Part shown: piece after piece, positions 1-7,754 of the stretch
Layout of the letters: every line of letters begins with the position of its first letter
How positions within the stretch are numbered: the stretch's first letter is position 1
Assembly (NCBI GenBank): GCA_017632775.1
Contig: JAGBQR010000021.1
Coordinates: 1 to 32,998, forward strand
Reading direction: 5' to 3'
From: Oscillospiraceae bacterium
GTDB lineage: Bacteria; Bacillota; Clostridia; Oscillospirales; Oscillospiraceae
DNA: 32,998 nucleotides
The notes under the pieces: model-generated
Database searches by the model: none
Seen by the model: only the letters and a program-made list of their open reading frames with translations
What the model was told of the DNA's origin: nothing
Made by a program: the position numbers and the translations under genes

Positions 1-456
1 TATCTCTCACAGATCAATCTGCAGGGAAACCTGTTTCAGAAATATCTTCCTTCCGACGGATCGAGGCCTTTCTATTTTCTCTCATCCGGAGAGATCCCTC
101 CCAACCCGGCGGAGCTTCTTGATTCCGGACGGATGAAAACGCTGCTGGAAAAAAACAGCGAGCTGTTTGACTATATCATCATCGACCTGCCGCCTGTCGG
201 GGCGGTAACGGATGCGCTCACCGTAGCCGGCATGGTGGACGGGATGATCGTCGTTGTCCATGAGAACGTCACCCCGTACGGATTCCTCTCTGAAACGCTG
301 ACGCAGCTCAGCTATACCGAATGCCGGATCCTCGGTGTCGTGATGAACGGGGTCGATCTTTCGGGAAGCAAATACGGAAGCCGCTATGGCGGACGTTACG
401 GGAAATATGCCAGTTCCAATCATTATTACAACTACAGTTCCGATAAAGGAAAGTGA
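1..456 (+). CDS. BY-kinase (CpsD/CapB-type tyrosine autokinase), C-terminal part
   Basis: The reading frame is open from the first base, so the gene begins outside the window and only about 151 C-terminal residues are seen. The piece holds the family segment SGEIPPNPAELL, the Walker B stretch YIIIDLPPVGAVTDA and a strand-rich core (MIVVVHENVT). It ends in a tail with seven tyrosines in about 25 residues (pattern KYGSRYGGRYGKY then HYYNY). Bacterial tyrosine kinases of this family phosphorylate such tails on neighbouring subunits, and the cycle controls capsule or exopolysaccharide polymerisation with a membrane Wzz-type adaptor. The partner would lie upstream, outside the window. The next gene, an LCP ligase, supports a surface-polysaccharide locus. 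The Walker A part is not visible, so activity cannot be judged. Confidence 0.9.
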   Translation, partial: YLSQINLQGNLFQKYLPSDGSRPFYFLSSGEIPPNPAELLDSGRMKTLLEKNSELFDYIIIDLPPVGAVTDALTVAGMVDGMIVVVHENVTPYGFLSETLTQLSYTECRILGVVMNGVDLSGSKYGSRYGGRYGKYASSNHYYNYSSDKGK

Positions 457-467
457 CCGGGCTGCCG

Positions 468-1487
468 ATGAAAAAACATCCTCTAAAAAAGCCGTATGTT
501 TCGGTCCTCCTTATCGGAGGGATCCTTCTGGCCGCGGCGCTCCTCCTTTTTCTTGCCCTGCGGGCCGACCGCCGCGTTGACTCCGTGCAGGTTGAGCACG
601 GCGGGGAGCAGCTGACCAGACAGCCGGTCACCTCGATCGAACATGACGGAGAATGGCACAAGCTCCGGAAAGATGTCCAGACCGTCCTGCTCATCGGGAC
701 CGACTCACTCCAGGATACGGAGACCGATCCTGATCTTGATCTGTACTACAACTATGATCAGGCGGATTTCCTTGCACTTGTCGTTTTTGACGATGCGGAA
801 CGAACATGCACCTTTATCCATATCAACCGGGATACGATGTGCAGCGTACCCTGGCTGACTGTGAACGGCATGCTCGGCGGAGAGGACATCGAACAGATCG
901 CCCTGGCCCATACCTACGGGAGCGGAGGCGAAGATTCCTGTGAAAACACCTGCCATGCCGTACAGAACCTTCTTTTCGGCCTGCCTGTGACAAGCTATGC
1001 CTGCGTCACCATGGACGCGGTCCCTGTCGTGAACGATATGATCGGGGGGGTCACGCTCACCCTGGATGAGGACCTTACCGATCTTGATCCCTCCTATACG
1101 AAAGGCAGCCGCATCACTCTGCGGGGAAACGCAGCGCTCTCTTTTGTGCGCGCGCGCATGAGTGTGGGTGACGGGCTGAATCTCTCCCGCATGGGGAGAC
1201 AGCGTCAGTATATCGCCGCTTTCATTGATGCCTTCCGTGCTTCCGCCGGAAATGACGACGCCCTCCTTGTCCGGATCGTGGAAAAGCTGGATAAAAAACT
1301 GCTCCTGAATCTCGGGATGAATCAGATCCGGTCTCTTTCCGACAAGATCCGGGAATATGAAATCCTCCCGCCCGTTATCCCGGATGGAGAGAACCGGCAG
1401 GGGGAAGTGTTCATGGAGTATTACGTGGATGAAGCTTCTCTCTGGGAAACTGTGCGCGACATGTTCTGCGAGGATCCGTCCGCGTGA
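468..1487 (+). CDS. LytR-CpsA-Psr (LCP) family glycopolymer ligase
   Basis: The 339-residue protein has a short basic N-terminus, one membrane anchor at about residues 9-32 and an extracellular LCP domain. Family marks are LLIGTDS (about 74-80), the INRDT segment (119-123, matching the usual S-x-P-R-D-T block), and RARMS...SRMGRQRQ (about 228-247), which carries the arginines that bind the polyprenyl-phosphate head. LCP enzymes move undecaprenyl-linked polymers such as capsule or teichoic-type chains onto peptidoglycan. I chose the ATG at 468. A GTG at 453 overlaps the kinase stop codon, but its AAAGGA is only two bases away; for 468 the same site is rather far, so the start is not certain. 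It follows the BY-kinase without a gap and is probably in the same polysaccharide operon, ending at the hairpin at 1498. Confidence 0.85.
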   Translation: MKKHPLKKPYVSVLLIGGILLAAALLLFLALRADRRVDSVQVEHGGEQLTRQPVTSIEHDGEWHKLRKDVQTVLLIGTDSLQDTETDPDLDLYYNYDQADFLALVVFDDAERTCTFIHINRDTMCSVPWLTVNGMLGGEDIEQIALAHTYGSGGEDSCENTCHAVQNLLFGLPVTSYACVTMDAVPVVNDMIGGVTLTLDEDLTDLDPSYTKGSRITLRGNAALSFVRARMSVGDGLNLSRMGRQRQYIAAFIDAFRASAGNDDALLVRIVEKLDKKLLLNLGMNQIRSLSDKIREYEILPPVIPDGENRQGEVFMEYYVDEASLWETVRDMFCEDPSA

Positions 1488-1497
1488 AACAGATGAG

Positions 1498-1546
1498 AAA
1501 GAAGAAAGAGGAACCGGATACCGGTTCCTCTTTCTTCTTTGTTTTT
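1498..1546. terminator. Bidirectional intrinsic terminator
   Basis: A perfect 20-base-pair inverted repeat (1498-1517 with 1521-1540) closes on an ATA loop. It lies between the convergent LCP gene (stop at 1487) and the transporter gene (stop at 1545-1547). The outer stem is purine on the left and pyrimidine on the right, and T-rich sequence follows (1532-1546), so it should stop the plus-strand transcript. The A-rich left arm gives U residues in the opposite transcript. Confidence 0.9.
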
Positions 1547-2867
1547 ATGCCTGTTCTGTTCTGTTGAGGCTTTTCTGGCGACTGGAGAGAATCAGGAATA
1601 CGAACCCCAGCGCGAAGAAGATGGCCAGGGACGCCACCGCAATATTGATCGTTCCTCCTGCCAGTTTCACCCAGGCGATCACAGCAGACCCCAGGAAAGA
1701 GGCGCCTTTGGAGAAGATATCGTAGATGCCGAAGTATTCTCCGGAGTTCTCCGGGGGAATAATCTTGGAATAGTACGACCGGGAAAGAGACTGGATGGAT
1801 CCCTGGAAACAGCCGACCCCGAATGCCAGGATCCCGAAATCAAGCAGACTGTGCAGTGTCAGCGCGTACAGGCAGACGCAGAAATAGCCGGCGATACAGA
1901 TCAGGATCAGCGGGACGGTGCGGAATCGTTTGGACAGACGCGCGAAAACAAGGGAACCGATCCAGGCAACCACCTGTGTGGCCAGCAGAAAGACGACCTG
2001 CCCGACTGTCGGCAGTCCGAGATCCGTGCCGATGTTGATGCAATTGTCGATGATCGTACCGACACCGTCGATATACAGGAAAAACGCGATCAGGAAAAAC
2101 AGGACCTTTCTGTCCTTCAGGGCGATCTCCTTCAAGGTCCCGAATATCTTCCGGAAAACTTTCCGGACGGAAGCGTTCGAGGCTTCGACAAAGTTTCGCT
2201 GCTGGTAGTTTTTCAGCAGCGGGACCGTAACGAGCAGCCACCAGCCTGCCGTAACGGAGAATCCGAGGATCCTGCCAAGTGACGCGGAAAAGAGCGGTGC
2301 TTTCAGGATCCCGCCTCCGCCGCTCAGGATATAAAAAGCCATTGCGAAGACAAACGGGATGCAGGAGCCGATGTATCCCCAGGCATATCCGTAGGATGAC
2401 ACCTGATCCATCCGGTCTTCTGTCGTGACGTCATTGAGCATGGAATCATAGAAGGTCAGAGATGCCTGATAGAGGATCTTCGTCAGGACATAAACAGCCA
2501 GAAACAGAAACCAGCTCCATGCGAATCCGTTCAGCACGCAGCCGATCACTCCGGCAGCGACTGTCGTCTGGAAAAAGAGCTTCTTGGTTTCCTTACGGTC
2601 AGCCAGCGCGCCGAGAACGGGACCGAGCAGCGCTACGATGATCGTGACGACCGAAATCGCGATCGAATAATATGCCGTGGCCTGATCCCCCGTGATCTGC
2701 CCCGGCGCCGTTCCGATGGCAAGCTCCTTAAACCAGATCGGGATCAGCGAACAGGCAAGCATCGTGAAGGCCGAGTTCCCCACATCATACAGGACCCAGG
2801 AGAATTCCTGTCTGTTGAGATCCCGGAAGGCTTTCAGCCTGTGGATACGTTCAAACAGTCCTCTCAT
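1545..2867 (-). CDS. MFS transporter, UMF1 / Atg22-like family
   Basis: A 440-residue polytopic membrane protein with about 12 hydrophobic segments. The N-terminal EFSWVLYDVGNSAFTM and the late SRSYYSKIIPPENSGEYFG followed by FGIYDIFSKGASFLG match the bacterial UMF1 family, distantly related to the yeast vacuolar amino-acid effluxer Atg22. The substrate of bacterial members is not generally known, so no cargo is assigned. The ATG at 2867 has AAGGAG about ten bases upstream. It lies 80 bases after the DNA glycosylase gene on the same strand and is probably the last gene of the run that begins with the flavoprotein at 5942, ending at the 1498-1540 terminator. Confidence 0.85.
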   Translation of the reverse strand: MRGLFERIHRLKAFRDLNRQEFSWVLYDVGNSAFTMLACSLIPIWFKELAIGTAPGQITGDQATAYYSIAISVVTIIVALLGPVLGALADRKETKKLFFQTTVAAGVIGCVLNGFAWSWFLFLAVYVLTKILYQASLTFYDSMLNDVTTEDRMDQVSSYGYAWGYIGSCIPFVFAMAFYILSGGGGILKAPLFSASLGRILGFSVTAGWWLLVTVPLLKNYQQRNFVEASNASVRKVFRKIFGTLKEIALKDRKVLFFLIAFFLYIDGVGTIIDNCINIGTDLGLPTVGQVVFLLATQVVAWIGSLVFARLSKRFRTVPLILICIAGYFCVCLYALTLHSLLDFGILAFGVGCFQGSIQSLSRSYYSKIIPPENSGEYFGIYDIFSKGASFLGSAVIAWVKLAGGTINIAVASLAIFFALGFVFLILSSRQKSLNRTEQA

Positions 2868-2947
2868 TTCACAAGTTCTCCTTCCAAAATATCCGGTGTT
2901 TCTCTCCCCGCACGTTCTGCCGTTCCCTTCGGCAGGACGCAGGCGCT

Positions 2948-3445
2948 CTATGCCGGTCCGTCCAGAATGACTTTCCAGGCGGATCTCAGTTTATCCATCG
3001 TCCATGCCGCATTCGCAGGACTTGTAGACGGAAGCAGGGCCGCCTCGATCCCCAGCTCTTTTTCCTGATAGCGGTGATAACAGTTCCACGATGTTCTTCC
3101 GTTGCAGAAGATCCGTTCAATGCGGCTTCCCGCAAGGACCGGTCTCAGGTCCGTGGGTGTCACATTCCGGATACTGCTGTCACTCGATCCGGTAATATCA
3201 CAGCTGTAGATCGAATCCCACAGAGCAATATGATGCCGGAGAACAAAGGCTGTTTTTTCTCCGATCCCTTCCGGGAGAGGCTCTTCGTAGAGCGCGGCCA
3301 TCAGCGGCCAGAAGCGGTTCTGAGGATGCCCGTAAAAAAACATCTGCTCCCGCGACTTCACCGACGGAAGACTTCCCAGGATCAGGATCCTTGACTCTCC
3401 GTCATACAGGGGCGGAAAAGGATGTACGATGTGTTCGGCTTTCAT
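2948..3445 (-). CDS. DNA-deoxyinosine glycosylase (UDG superfamily)
   Basis: This 165-residue single-domain protein fits the hypoxanthine/deoxyinosine DNA glycosylase branch of the uracil-DNA glycosylase superfamily. Motif 1 is GSLPS (24-28), followed by the conserved YGHPQNRFW (38-46). The C-terminal motif is PSTSPANA (139-146). These enzymes cut deaminated bases from DNA to start base excision repair. Length and motif order are normal. The ATG at 3445 has AAAGGAG eight bases upstream. It lies between rubrerythrin and the transporter on the same strand, a setting that suits repair of nitrosative or oxidative damage. The exact base preference (hypoxanthine, uracil, G/T mismatch) cannot be read from sequence alone. 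Confidence 0.85.
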   Translation of the reverse strand: MKAEHIVHPFPPLYDGESRILILGSLPSVKSREQMFFYGHPQNRFWPLMAALYEEPLPEGIGEKTAFVLRHHIALWDSIYSCDITGSSDSSIRNVTPTDLRPVLAGSRIERIFCNGRTSWNCYHRYQEKELGIEAALLPSTSPANAAWTMDKLRSAWKVILDGPA

Positions 3446-3491
3446 CCGGACGGCTCCTTTTTTCAGAGAAACGTTCCCTTCGGATAATGCA

Positions 3492-3519
3492 TCGGCCCCG
3501 GCAGACTGGCCGGGGCCGA
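3492..3519 (-). terminator. GC-rich hairpin downstream of rubrerythrin
   Basis: An 11-base-pair perfect stem (3492-3502 with 3509-3519, loop of six) lies 16 bases after the rubrerythrin stop. In the minus-strand RNA it is followed by UGCAUUAUCC, which is not a clean U run. It may be a weak terminator, or a processing or 3'-end stabilising hairpin that lowers expression of the glycosylase and transporter genes beyond it. Confidence 0.5.
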
Positions 3520-3534
3520 CAGGACAGTCTTCTG

Positions 3535-4071
3535 TCAGTAGTTTTCGGCGTTGACTTCAAAATACGCCTGCGGATGCGCGCAGACAGGGCAGATTTCCGG
3601 TGCGTTCGTCCCGACGACGATATGTCCGCAGTTGCGGCATTCCCACACCTTCACCTCGCTCTTGGCGAACACTTCCGCCGCCTCTACATTCCGAAGCAGA
3701 GCACGGTAGCGTTCTTCATGATGCTTCTCGATCGCCGCGACAAGACGGAACTTCTCCGCCAGTTCAGGAAACCCTTCCTCTTCGGCTGTTCTGGCAAACC
3801 CCTCGTACATGTCGGTCCACTCGTAGTTTTCACCGGCTGCGGCAGCTTCAAGGTTTTCCGCCGTGCTTCCGATCCCGTTGAGTTCCTTGAACCACATTTT
3901 CGCATGCTCTTTCTCGTTGTCCGCTGTTTTCAGGAACAGGGCAGCGATCTGTTCAAAACCGTCCTTCTTTGCCTTCGAGGCAAAATAGGTATATTTGTTT
4001 CTGGCCTGGGACTCTCCTGCAAAGGCAGCCTCCAGGTTCTTTTCCGTTTTTGTTCCTGCGTATTTGTTCAT
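3535..4071 (-). CDS. rbr: Rubrerythrin
   Basis: A cytoplasmic, 178-residue peroxide-scavenging protein. The ferritin-like four-helix part (about 1-135) carries the diiron ligands expected of the family: E20, E53 with H56, an E81/E84 pair, and E115 with H118. The C-terminal rubredoxin-like domain has CRNC (145-148) and CPVC (161-164) for one FeS4 iron. Rubrerythrin reduces hydrogen peroxide with electrons from rubredoxin or NADH-linked donors in anaerobes. The ATG at 4071 has AAGGAG seven bases upstream. It starts 36 bases after the thioredoxin stop and is almost surely co-transcribed with it, forming an oxidative-stress pair. Confidence 0.95.
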   Translation of the reverse strand: MNKYAGTKTEKNLEAAFAGESQARNKYTYFASKAKKDGFEQIAALFLKTADNEKEHAKMWFKELNGIGSTAENLEAAAAGENYEWTDMYEGFARTAEEEGFPELAEKFRLVAAIEKHHEERYRALLRNVEAAEVFAKSEVKVWECRNCGHIVVGTNAPEICPVCAHPQAYFEVNAENY

Positions 4072-4107
4072 CTCATTCTCCTTTCCGGCAATGTGTTTTC
4101 CGACGTG

Positions 4108-4419
4108 TCAGAGCGGAAGCAGTGCCGTGATCTGTTCTTTCGGTCTGAATCCCACGGATGTGTTCACGACCTCTCCGTCCTTCACAATAATGACTGTCGG
4201 GATGCTGGAGACCCGGAACGTGTTTGCCAGCACCGGTTCTTCATCCACATTCACTTTTCCCACTTTGATCTTTCCTTCATACTCGCTGGCGATCTCTTCG
4301 ATCACCGGTCCGAGCATGCGGCAGGGGCCGCACCAGGTTGCCCAGAAGTCCAGCAGGACCGGGATATCCGACTGCATGACTTCGCTTTCAAAATTCTGCT
4401 GTGTGATCGTATACTCCAT
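4108..4419 (-). CDS. trxA: Thioredoxin
   Basis: A 103-residue, single thioredoxin-fold protein with the classical active site WCGPC (C30, C33), buried D24 and the cis-proline loop SSIPT (P74). It reduces protein disulfides in the cytoplasm and is itself recycled by a thioredoxin reductase, which is not in this window unless the upstream flavoprotein serves another role. Length is that of ordinary bacterial TrxA. It lies 53 bases after the flavoprotein gene and 36 bases before rubrerythrin, with no clear promoter in either gap, so the three genes look like one transcript. Confidence 0.95.
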   Translation of the reverse strand: MEYTITQQNFESEVMQSDIPVLLDFWATWCGPCRMLGPVIEEIASEYEGKIKVGKVNVDEEPVLANTFRVSSIPTVIIVKDGEVVNTSVGFRPKEQITALLPL

Positions 4420-4472
4420 TGCTCTTTCCTCTCTTTCTTCGTGATTGTCCCAACGGTCTGTCGGACAAGGTT

Positions 4473-5942
4473 TCAGTCTTCAAGGCTCAGTGCGTAATCG
4501 GCCGCCCGTTCACCGGCAATGCGGCCGGTGTTCACGGCAAATCCCATCGTGTTCCCCGGGAAATAGAACATATAGGTCCCGTCGTAGATCTCATTGATGT
4601 CGCTTCCGGCGCCCCAGAGTCCCGGGATCGGATTGAACTCCGTATCCACGACCTCCTGCTTCCAGTTCACCTTGATGCCGCCCAGTGTCCCGTATCCTCC
4701 GATGCAGCCCACTGCCGCATAGAAACGTTTCCCGCGGTAAGGGAGCAGGTATTTGCGGTTTTTGCCGAAGAGTTCATCATAGTTGTCGTCGCAGGCATCG
4801 TTATACTCTTCCACGGTCTCCACAAAGTTCTCTCTGTTCATTCCGATCTTATCCGCCAGTTCCTCCAGCGAGTCCGCCGCATAATAGCAGTCCGGATAAA
4901 GCTCGGTGAGCTTCGTGAAGCGCTCGTCGAAGTTATCGATGTTGCCGCTTCCGAAAACATTGGATGAGAACGGCATGCCGTTTCTGCGGAAACGCTTGAT
5001 GATCGAGTCATCCACGATGTTATAGACCCGTTTGCCGGTCTGCTCGTCAATAATGTTCGCAGCCACCGAACTGTTCTGCATGATCGACTCGTCACAGATA
5101 CGGAATCCCTGCTTGTTCACTGTGAGGTTTGCCTGACTGAACACGCCGCGCAGTTCGATCGCTTCAGGATCGGAATCCCCGATCGGGGAAACGCCGCCGG
5201 TCGCCTCAATGGACATGCGTCCCTTCGCGCCGCCGATCTCCCATACCATCCGGATACCGTCTCCGACGATGCCGGGAACCGCGAAGTTGAAAACGTTCTT
5301 CCCGAAATCCAGGCCCGTGTACTCCCGGATCATTTCCGGATTGCAGCCGAAACCGCCCGTCGCCACAATAACGGCCTTGCAGCGGAGCTCTACCTCTTCA
5401 CCCTGGGCATTTTTTCCAAGGATCCCGCAAACTTTTCCGTCTTCTTTTATGATTCTGGTCGCCGGAGTCTCCAGAAGGAAGCGGGCTCCCAGTTCCTGTG
5501 CCCGGCGGTAGAGGATCCGGTTCATCGTGGATGCCGCCCGCGGACCGGGAATCGAGCCGTCTTCCGGCTGGACCACATGCCATGTGGCCTCTGAGTCCGG
5601 GAAATACTTCACCGCTCCGGCGAATTTGACGCCCATGTCCTCCAGCCAGTCGATGGTTTCACCGGATTTCCAGAAGTATTCATGAACAAGCCTCGCATCC
5701 GTGTGCCAGTGGACATAGTCCATGAATTTCCGGAAAACATCTTCCTTGGTAAGGTTGCTGAACGCCGCTTTCTGGATCCGGCTTTCCACGCCAAAGGGTC
5801 CCATGCCCATGTTGGCCGTTCCTCCGACGTTGTTCGCTTTTTCAAACACGACCACCGAAGCTCCCGCTTCCGAAGCGGAAACCGCAGCGCAAAGTCCTGC
5901 CGGTCCTGCCGCGATGATCCCTACATCTGCTGTCAGTTTCAT
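4473..5942 (-). CDS. FAD-dependent oxidoreductase, fumarate reductase flavoprotein type
   Basis: A 489-residue flavoprotein with an FAD_binding_2 fold: an N-terminal Rossmann segment (IIAAGPAGLCAAVSASEAG) followed by VVVFEK, a middle VIVATGGFGCNPEM loop, and a C-terminal FAD-closing region (IPGLWGAGSDINEIYDG). The family reduces or oxidises small substrates such as fumarate, enoates or steroids. There is no signal peptide, FMN-binding domain or heme site, so the electron donor is unknown and it is not a periplasmic respiratory reductase. The first glycine of the usual GxGxxG is alanine here. The ATG at 5942 is preferred over upstream starts because AAAGGAG lies nine bases before it. It heads the trxA-rbr run and has its own promoter at 6010-6038. 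Confidence 0.85.
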   Translation of the reverse strand: MKLTADVGIIAAGPAGLCAAVSASEAGASVVVFEKANNVGGTANMGMGPFGVESRIQKAAFSNLTKEDVFRKFMDYVHWHTDARLVHEYFWKSGETIDWLEDMGVKFAGAVKYFPDSEATWHVVQPEDGSIPGPRAASTMNRILYRRAQELGARFLLETPATRIIKEDGKVCGILGKNAQGEEVELRCKAVIVATGGFGCNPEMIREYTGLDFGKNVFNFAVPGIVGDGIRMVWEIGGAKGRMSIEATGGVSPIGDSDPEAIELRGVFSQANLTVNKQGFRICDESIMQNSSVAANIIDEQTGKRVYNIVDDSIIKRFRRNGMPFSSNVFGSGNIDNFDERFTKLTELYPDCYYAADSLEELADKIGMNRENFVETVEEYNDACDDNYDELFGKNRKYLLPYRGKRFYAAVGCIGGYGTLGGIKVNWKQEVVDTEFNPIPGLWGAGSDINEIYDGTYMFYFPGNTMGFAVNTGRIAGERAADYALSLED

Positions 5943-6009
5943 TGTTTTCTGCTCCTTTCTGTTTAAGCCGGCTGTCATGATCAGCTATACGATAAGGATG
6001 TTCCCATAC

Positions 6010-6038
6010 AGTATACCATTCGGCCGGGCTCCTGTCGA
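6010..6038 (-). promoter_or_regulatory. Sigma-A-type promoter for the flavoprotein-trxA-rbr run
   Basis: Read on the minus strand: -35 TCGACA (6033-6038), a 17-base spacer and -10 TATACT (6010-6015), about 67 bases before the ATG at 5942. Each box differs from consensus at one position. Confidence 0.7.
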
Positions 6039-6155
6039 TACAGCTTCGGATGATTTTCTTTCCGCTGTCCGCTTCCTGAGCTCTCTTTCCTTTTTCCCCG
6101 GCGCAAAAGAAGAGCCCTTTTTTCAGGAAAACGGGAGAAGAAACAAAAAGACCTC

Positions 6156-6184
6156 TTTACTTTAGCTCGTTAGCGTGTTATATT
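6156..6184 (+). promoter_or_regulatory. Sigma-A-type promoter for the amino-acid ABC importer
   Basis: -35 TTTACT (6156-6161), 17-base spacer, -10 TATATT (6179-6184). The binding-protein gene starts at 6222 with GGAGG just before it, so the leader is only about 30 bases and leaves no room for a riboswitch. Between this promoter and the divergent one at 6010-6038 I see no gene. Confidence 0.75.
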
Positions 6185-6221
6185 GATGAAGCAATTTTAC
6201 ACTACAAGCCGGAGGATAAAA

Positions 6222-7010
6222 ATGAAAAAAACAATCTGTCTGATTCTTGCGCTGCTTCTTGTATGCGCGCTGTGCGCCTGCGGCAAACAAGCCGCTCCGG
6301 AAGAGACCGTATTCACCATGGGGATCGATCCGGAATATCCCCCCTTCAGTTATCTGGATGACAACGGTGAATATACCGGATTTGATGTGGAGATCTGCAA
6401 GGCTGCCTGCGATTACCTTGGCTGGAAGTTCCAGATCTTCGGCGTCAACTGGGATGAGAAGCTCGTTCAGCTGGACGCGAAAGAGTGTGACTGCGTGTGG
6501 TCCGGCATGACGATCCTGGACAGCATGAAGGAAGCCGGATATGTGATCTCCGCTCCCTACTATGACAACACACAGGTCCTTCTTGTAAAAGAAGGAAGCG
6601 GTATCTCCTCATCTTCGGATCTCGCCGGGAAAGTCGTGGCCGTTCAGCTGGGCACGTCGGGTGAATCCCTGCTCAACGGGGATCTCCAGGAGCTCACCGA
6701 TACCTTCAGCGAACTGATCACCTGCGACAGTTTTCTCAAATGCTTCACCGAACTTGCCGGCAATGCGGTGGATGCCGTTTTTGTCGATCTGCCTGTCGCT
6801 GCCAGCTACTGCGCGGACAATGCGGGGTATGTGATCATCAATGAGAACCTCGGCGCCGAGCAGTACGGCATTGCTTTCCGTTCCGGTGATGCGGAACTCT
6901 GCGCCAAGATCGAAGAAGCAGTCGCCGCCCTGGTCGCCAACGGGACCTATGCGGAGATCGCCGCAAAATATCCGGACATCGTCAACAACCTGCTTTTCCT
7001 GAACAGCTGA
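6222..7010 (+). CDS. Polar amino-acid ABC transporter, substrate-binding lipoprotein
   Basis: A 262-residue extracellular binding protein of the SBP_bac_3 family. The signal peptide ends in lipobox L17-C-A-C20, so the mature protein is lipid-anchored at C20. Family marks are MGIDPEYPPFSYLD near the N-terminus, then GFDVEICKAA, and the inter-lobe stretch VVAVQLGTSGE. These proteins bind amino acids such as glutamine, histidine, arginine or cystine; the ligand cannot be told here. I start at 6222 because GGAGG lies about six bases upstream and the signal peptide begins there; an in-frame ATG at 6183 lies within the -10 box. First gene of a four-gene operon with permease, ATPase and an epimerase-like gene. 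Confidence 0.93.
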   Translation: MKKTICLILALLLVCALCACGKQAAPEETVFTMGIDPEYPPFSYLDDNGEYTGFDVEICKAACDYLGWKFQIFGVNWDEKLVQLDAKECDCVWSGMTILDSMKEAGYVISAPYYDNTQVLLVKEGSGISSSSDLAGKVVAVQLGTSGESLLNGDLQELTDTFSELITCDSFLKCFTELAGNAVDAVFVDLPVAASYCADNAGYVIINENLGAEQYGIAFRSGDAELCAKIEEAVAALVANGTYAEIAAKYPDIVNNLLFLNS

Positions 7011-7036
7011 GCCGCACTGCCTTTACTGCTTTCAAG

Positions 7037-7063
7037 CCCGAAAGCGCTTCAAGCGCTTTCGGG
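7037..7063 (+). repeat. Hairpin between binding protein and permease genes
   Basis: A ten-base-pair stem (7037-7046 with 7054-7063, loop CTTCAAG) sits in the 84-base gap after the binding-protein stop. No strong T run follows. In ABC operons such hairpins often protect the 5' part of the mRNA or cause partial termination, giving more binding protein than permease; that role is inferred. Confidence 0.6.
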
Positions 7064-7094
7064 ACTTTCCGTTTTCTGAAATGAGGTCTGCTCT

Positions 7095-7742
7095 ATGTCA
7101 CTGTGGGCAATGGTCGTGAAAATGAGCGAAGGGCTTGGAAAGACCTGCGCGATCTTTTTCCTGACGCTCCTGTTTTCCCTTCCGCTCGGAATGATCGTGG
7201 CGCTTCTCCGCATGAGCAAAAACAAGGCGGTTTCCGGCGTTACACGTTTCTGCATCTCGGTCCTGCGCGGGACGCCGCTGATGCTTCAGCTTCTGGCGGT
7301 AACATACGGTCCCTACTATCTTTTCGGAATGAATGTCTCCCGCAACAAACTGATCCCCGTCATCATCGCTTTTTCCATCAATTACGCAGCCTATTTTGCG
7401 GAGATCTACCGCGGCGGGATCGAATCCATCCCGGCAGGGCAGTACGAAGCCGCAGAAGTCCTGGGTTATTCGCGCTTCCAGACTTTCATGCGCATCATCC
7501 TTCCTCAGGTCGTAAAGCGGATCATGCCAAGCGTTACGAACGAAGTCGTTACGCTGGTCAAGGATACGTCCCTCGCCTTCACGGTCTCGTATCAGGAGAT
7601 GTTCACAATCGGGAAACAGATCGCCAACTCACAGACGAGTTTCATGCCGTTCCTTGTCGCCGGCGTTTTCTATGATGTTTTCAACGCCATCGTGGACTGG
7701 GCGATGGGCCGGATCGAAAAGAAGCTCGATTATTACAGATAG
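7095..7742 (+). CDS. Polar amino-acid ABC transporter, permease (HisM/GlnP family)
   Basis: A 215-residue membrane subunit with about five hydrophobic helices. The SVLRGTPLMLQL segment (about 55-66) and the EAA loop, EAAEVLGYSRFQTFMRI then ILPQ (about 118-137), identify the His/Glu/Gln/Arg/opine permease family; the EAA loop docks on the ATPase. Only one permease gene is present, so the transporter is probably a homodimer of this subunit. GAGGT lies seven bases before the ATG. It is 12 bases from the ATPase start. Confidence 0.93.
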   Translation: MSLWAMVVKMSEGLGKTCAIFFLTLLFSLPLGMIVALLRMSKNKAVSGVTRFCISVLRGTPLMLQLLAVTYGPYYLFGMNVSRNKLIPVIIAFSINYAAYFAEIYRGGIESIPAGQYEAAEVLGYSRFQTFMRIILPQVVKRIMPSVTNEVVTLVKDTSLAFTVSYQEMFTIGKQIANSQTSFMPFLVAGVFYDVFNAIVDWAMGRIEKKLDYYR

Positions 7743-7754
7743 GAGGGACCCGCC

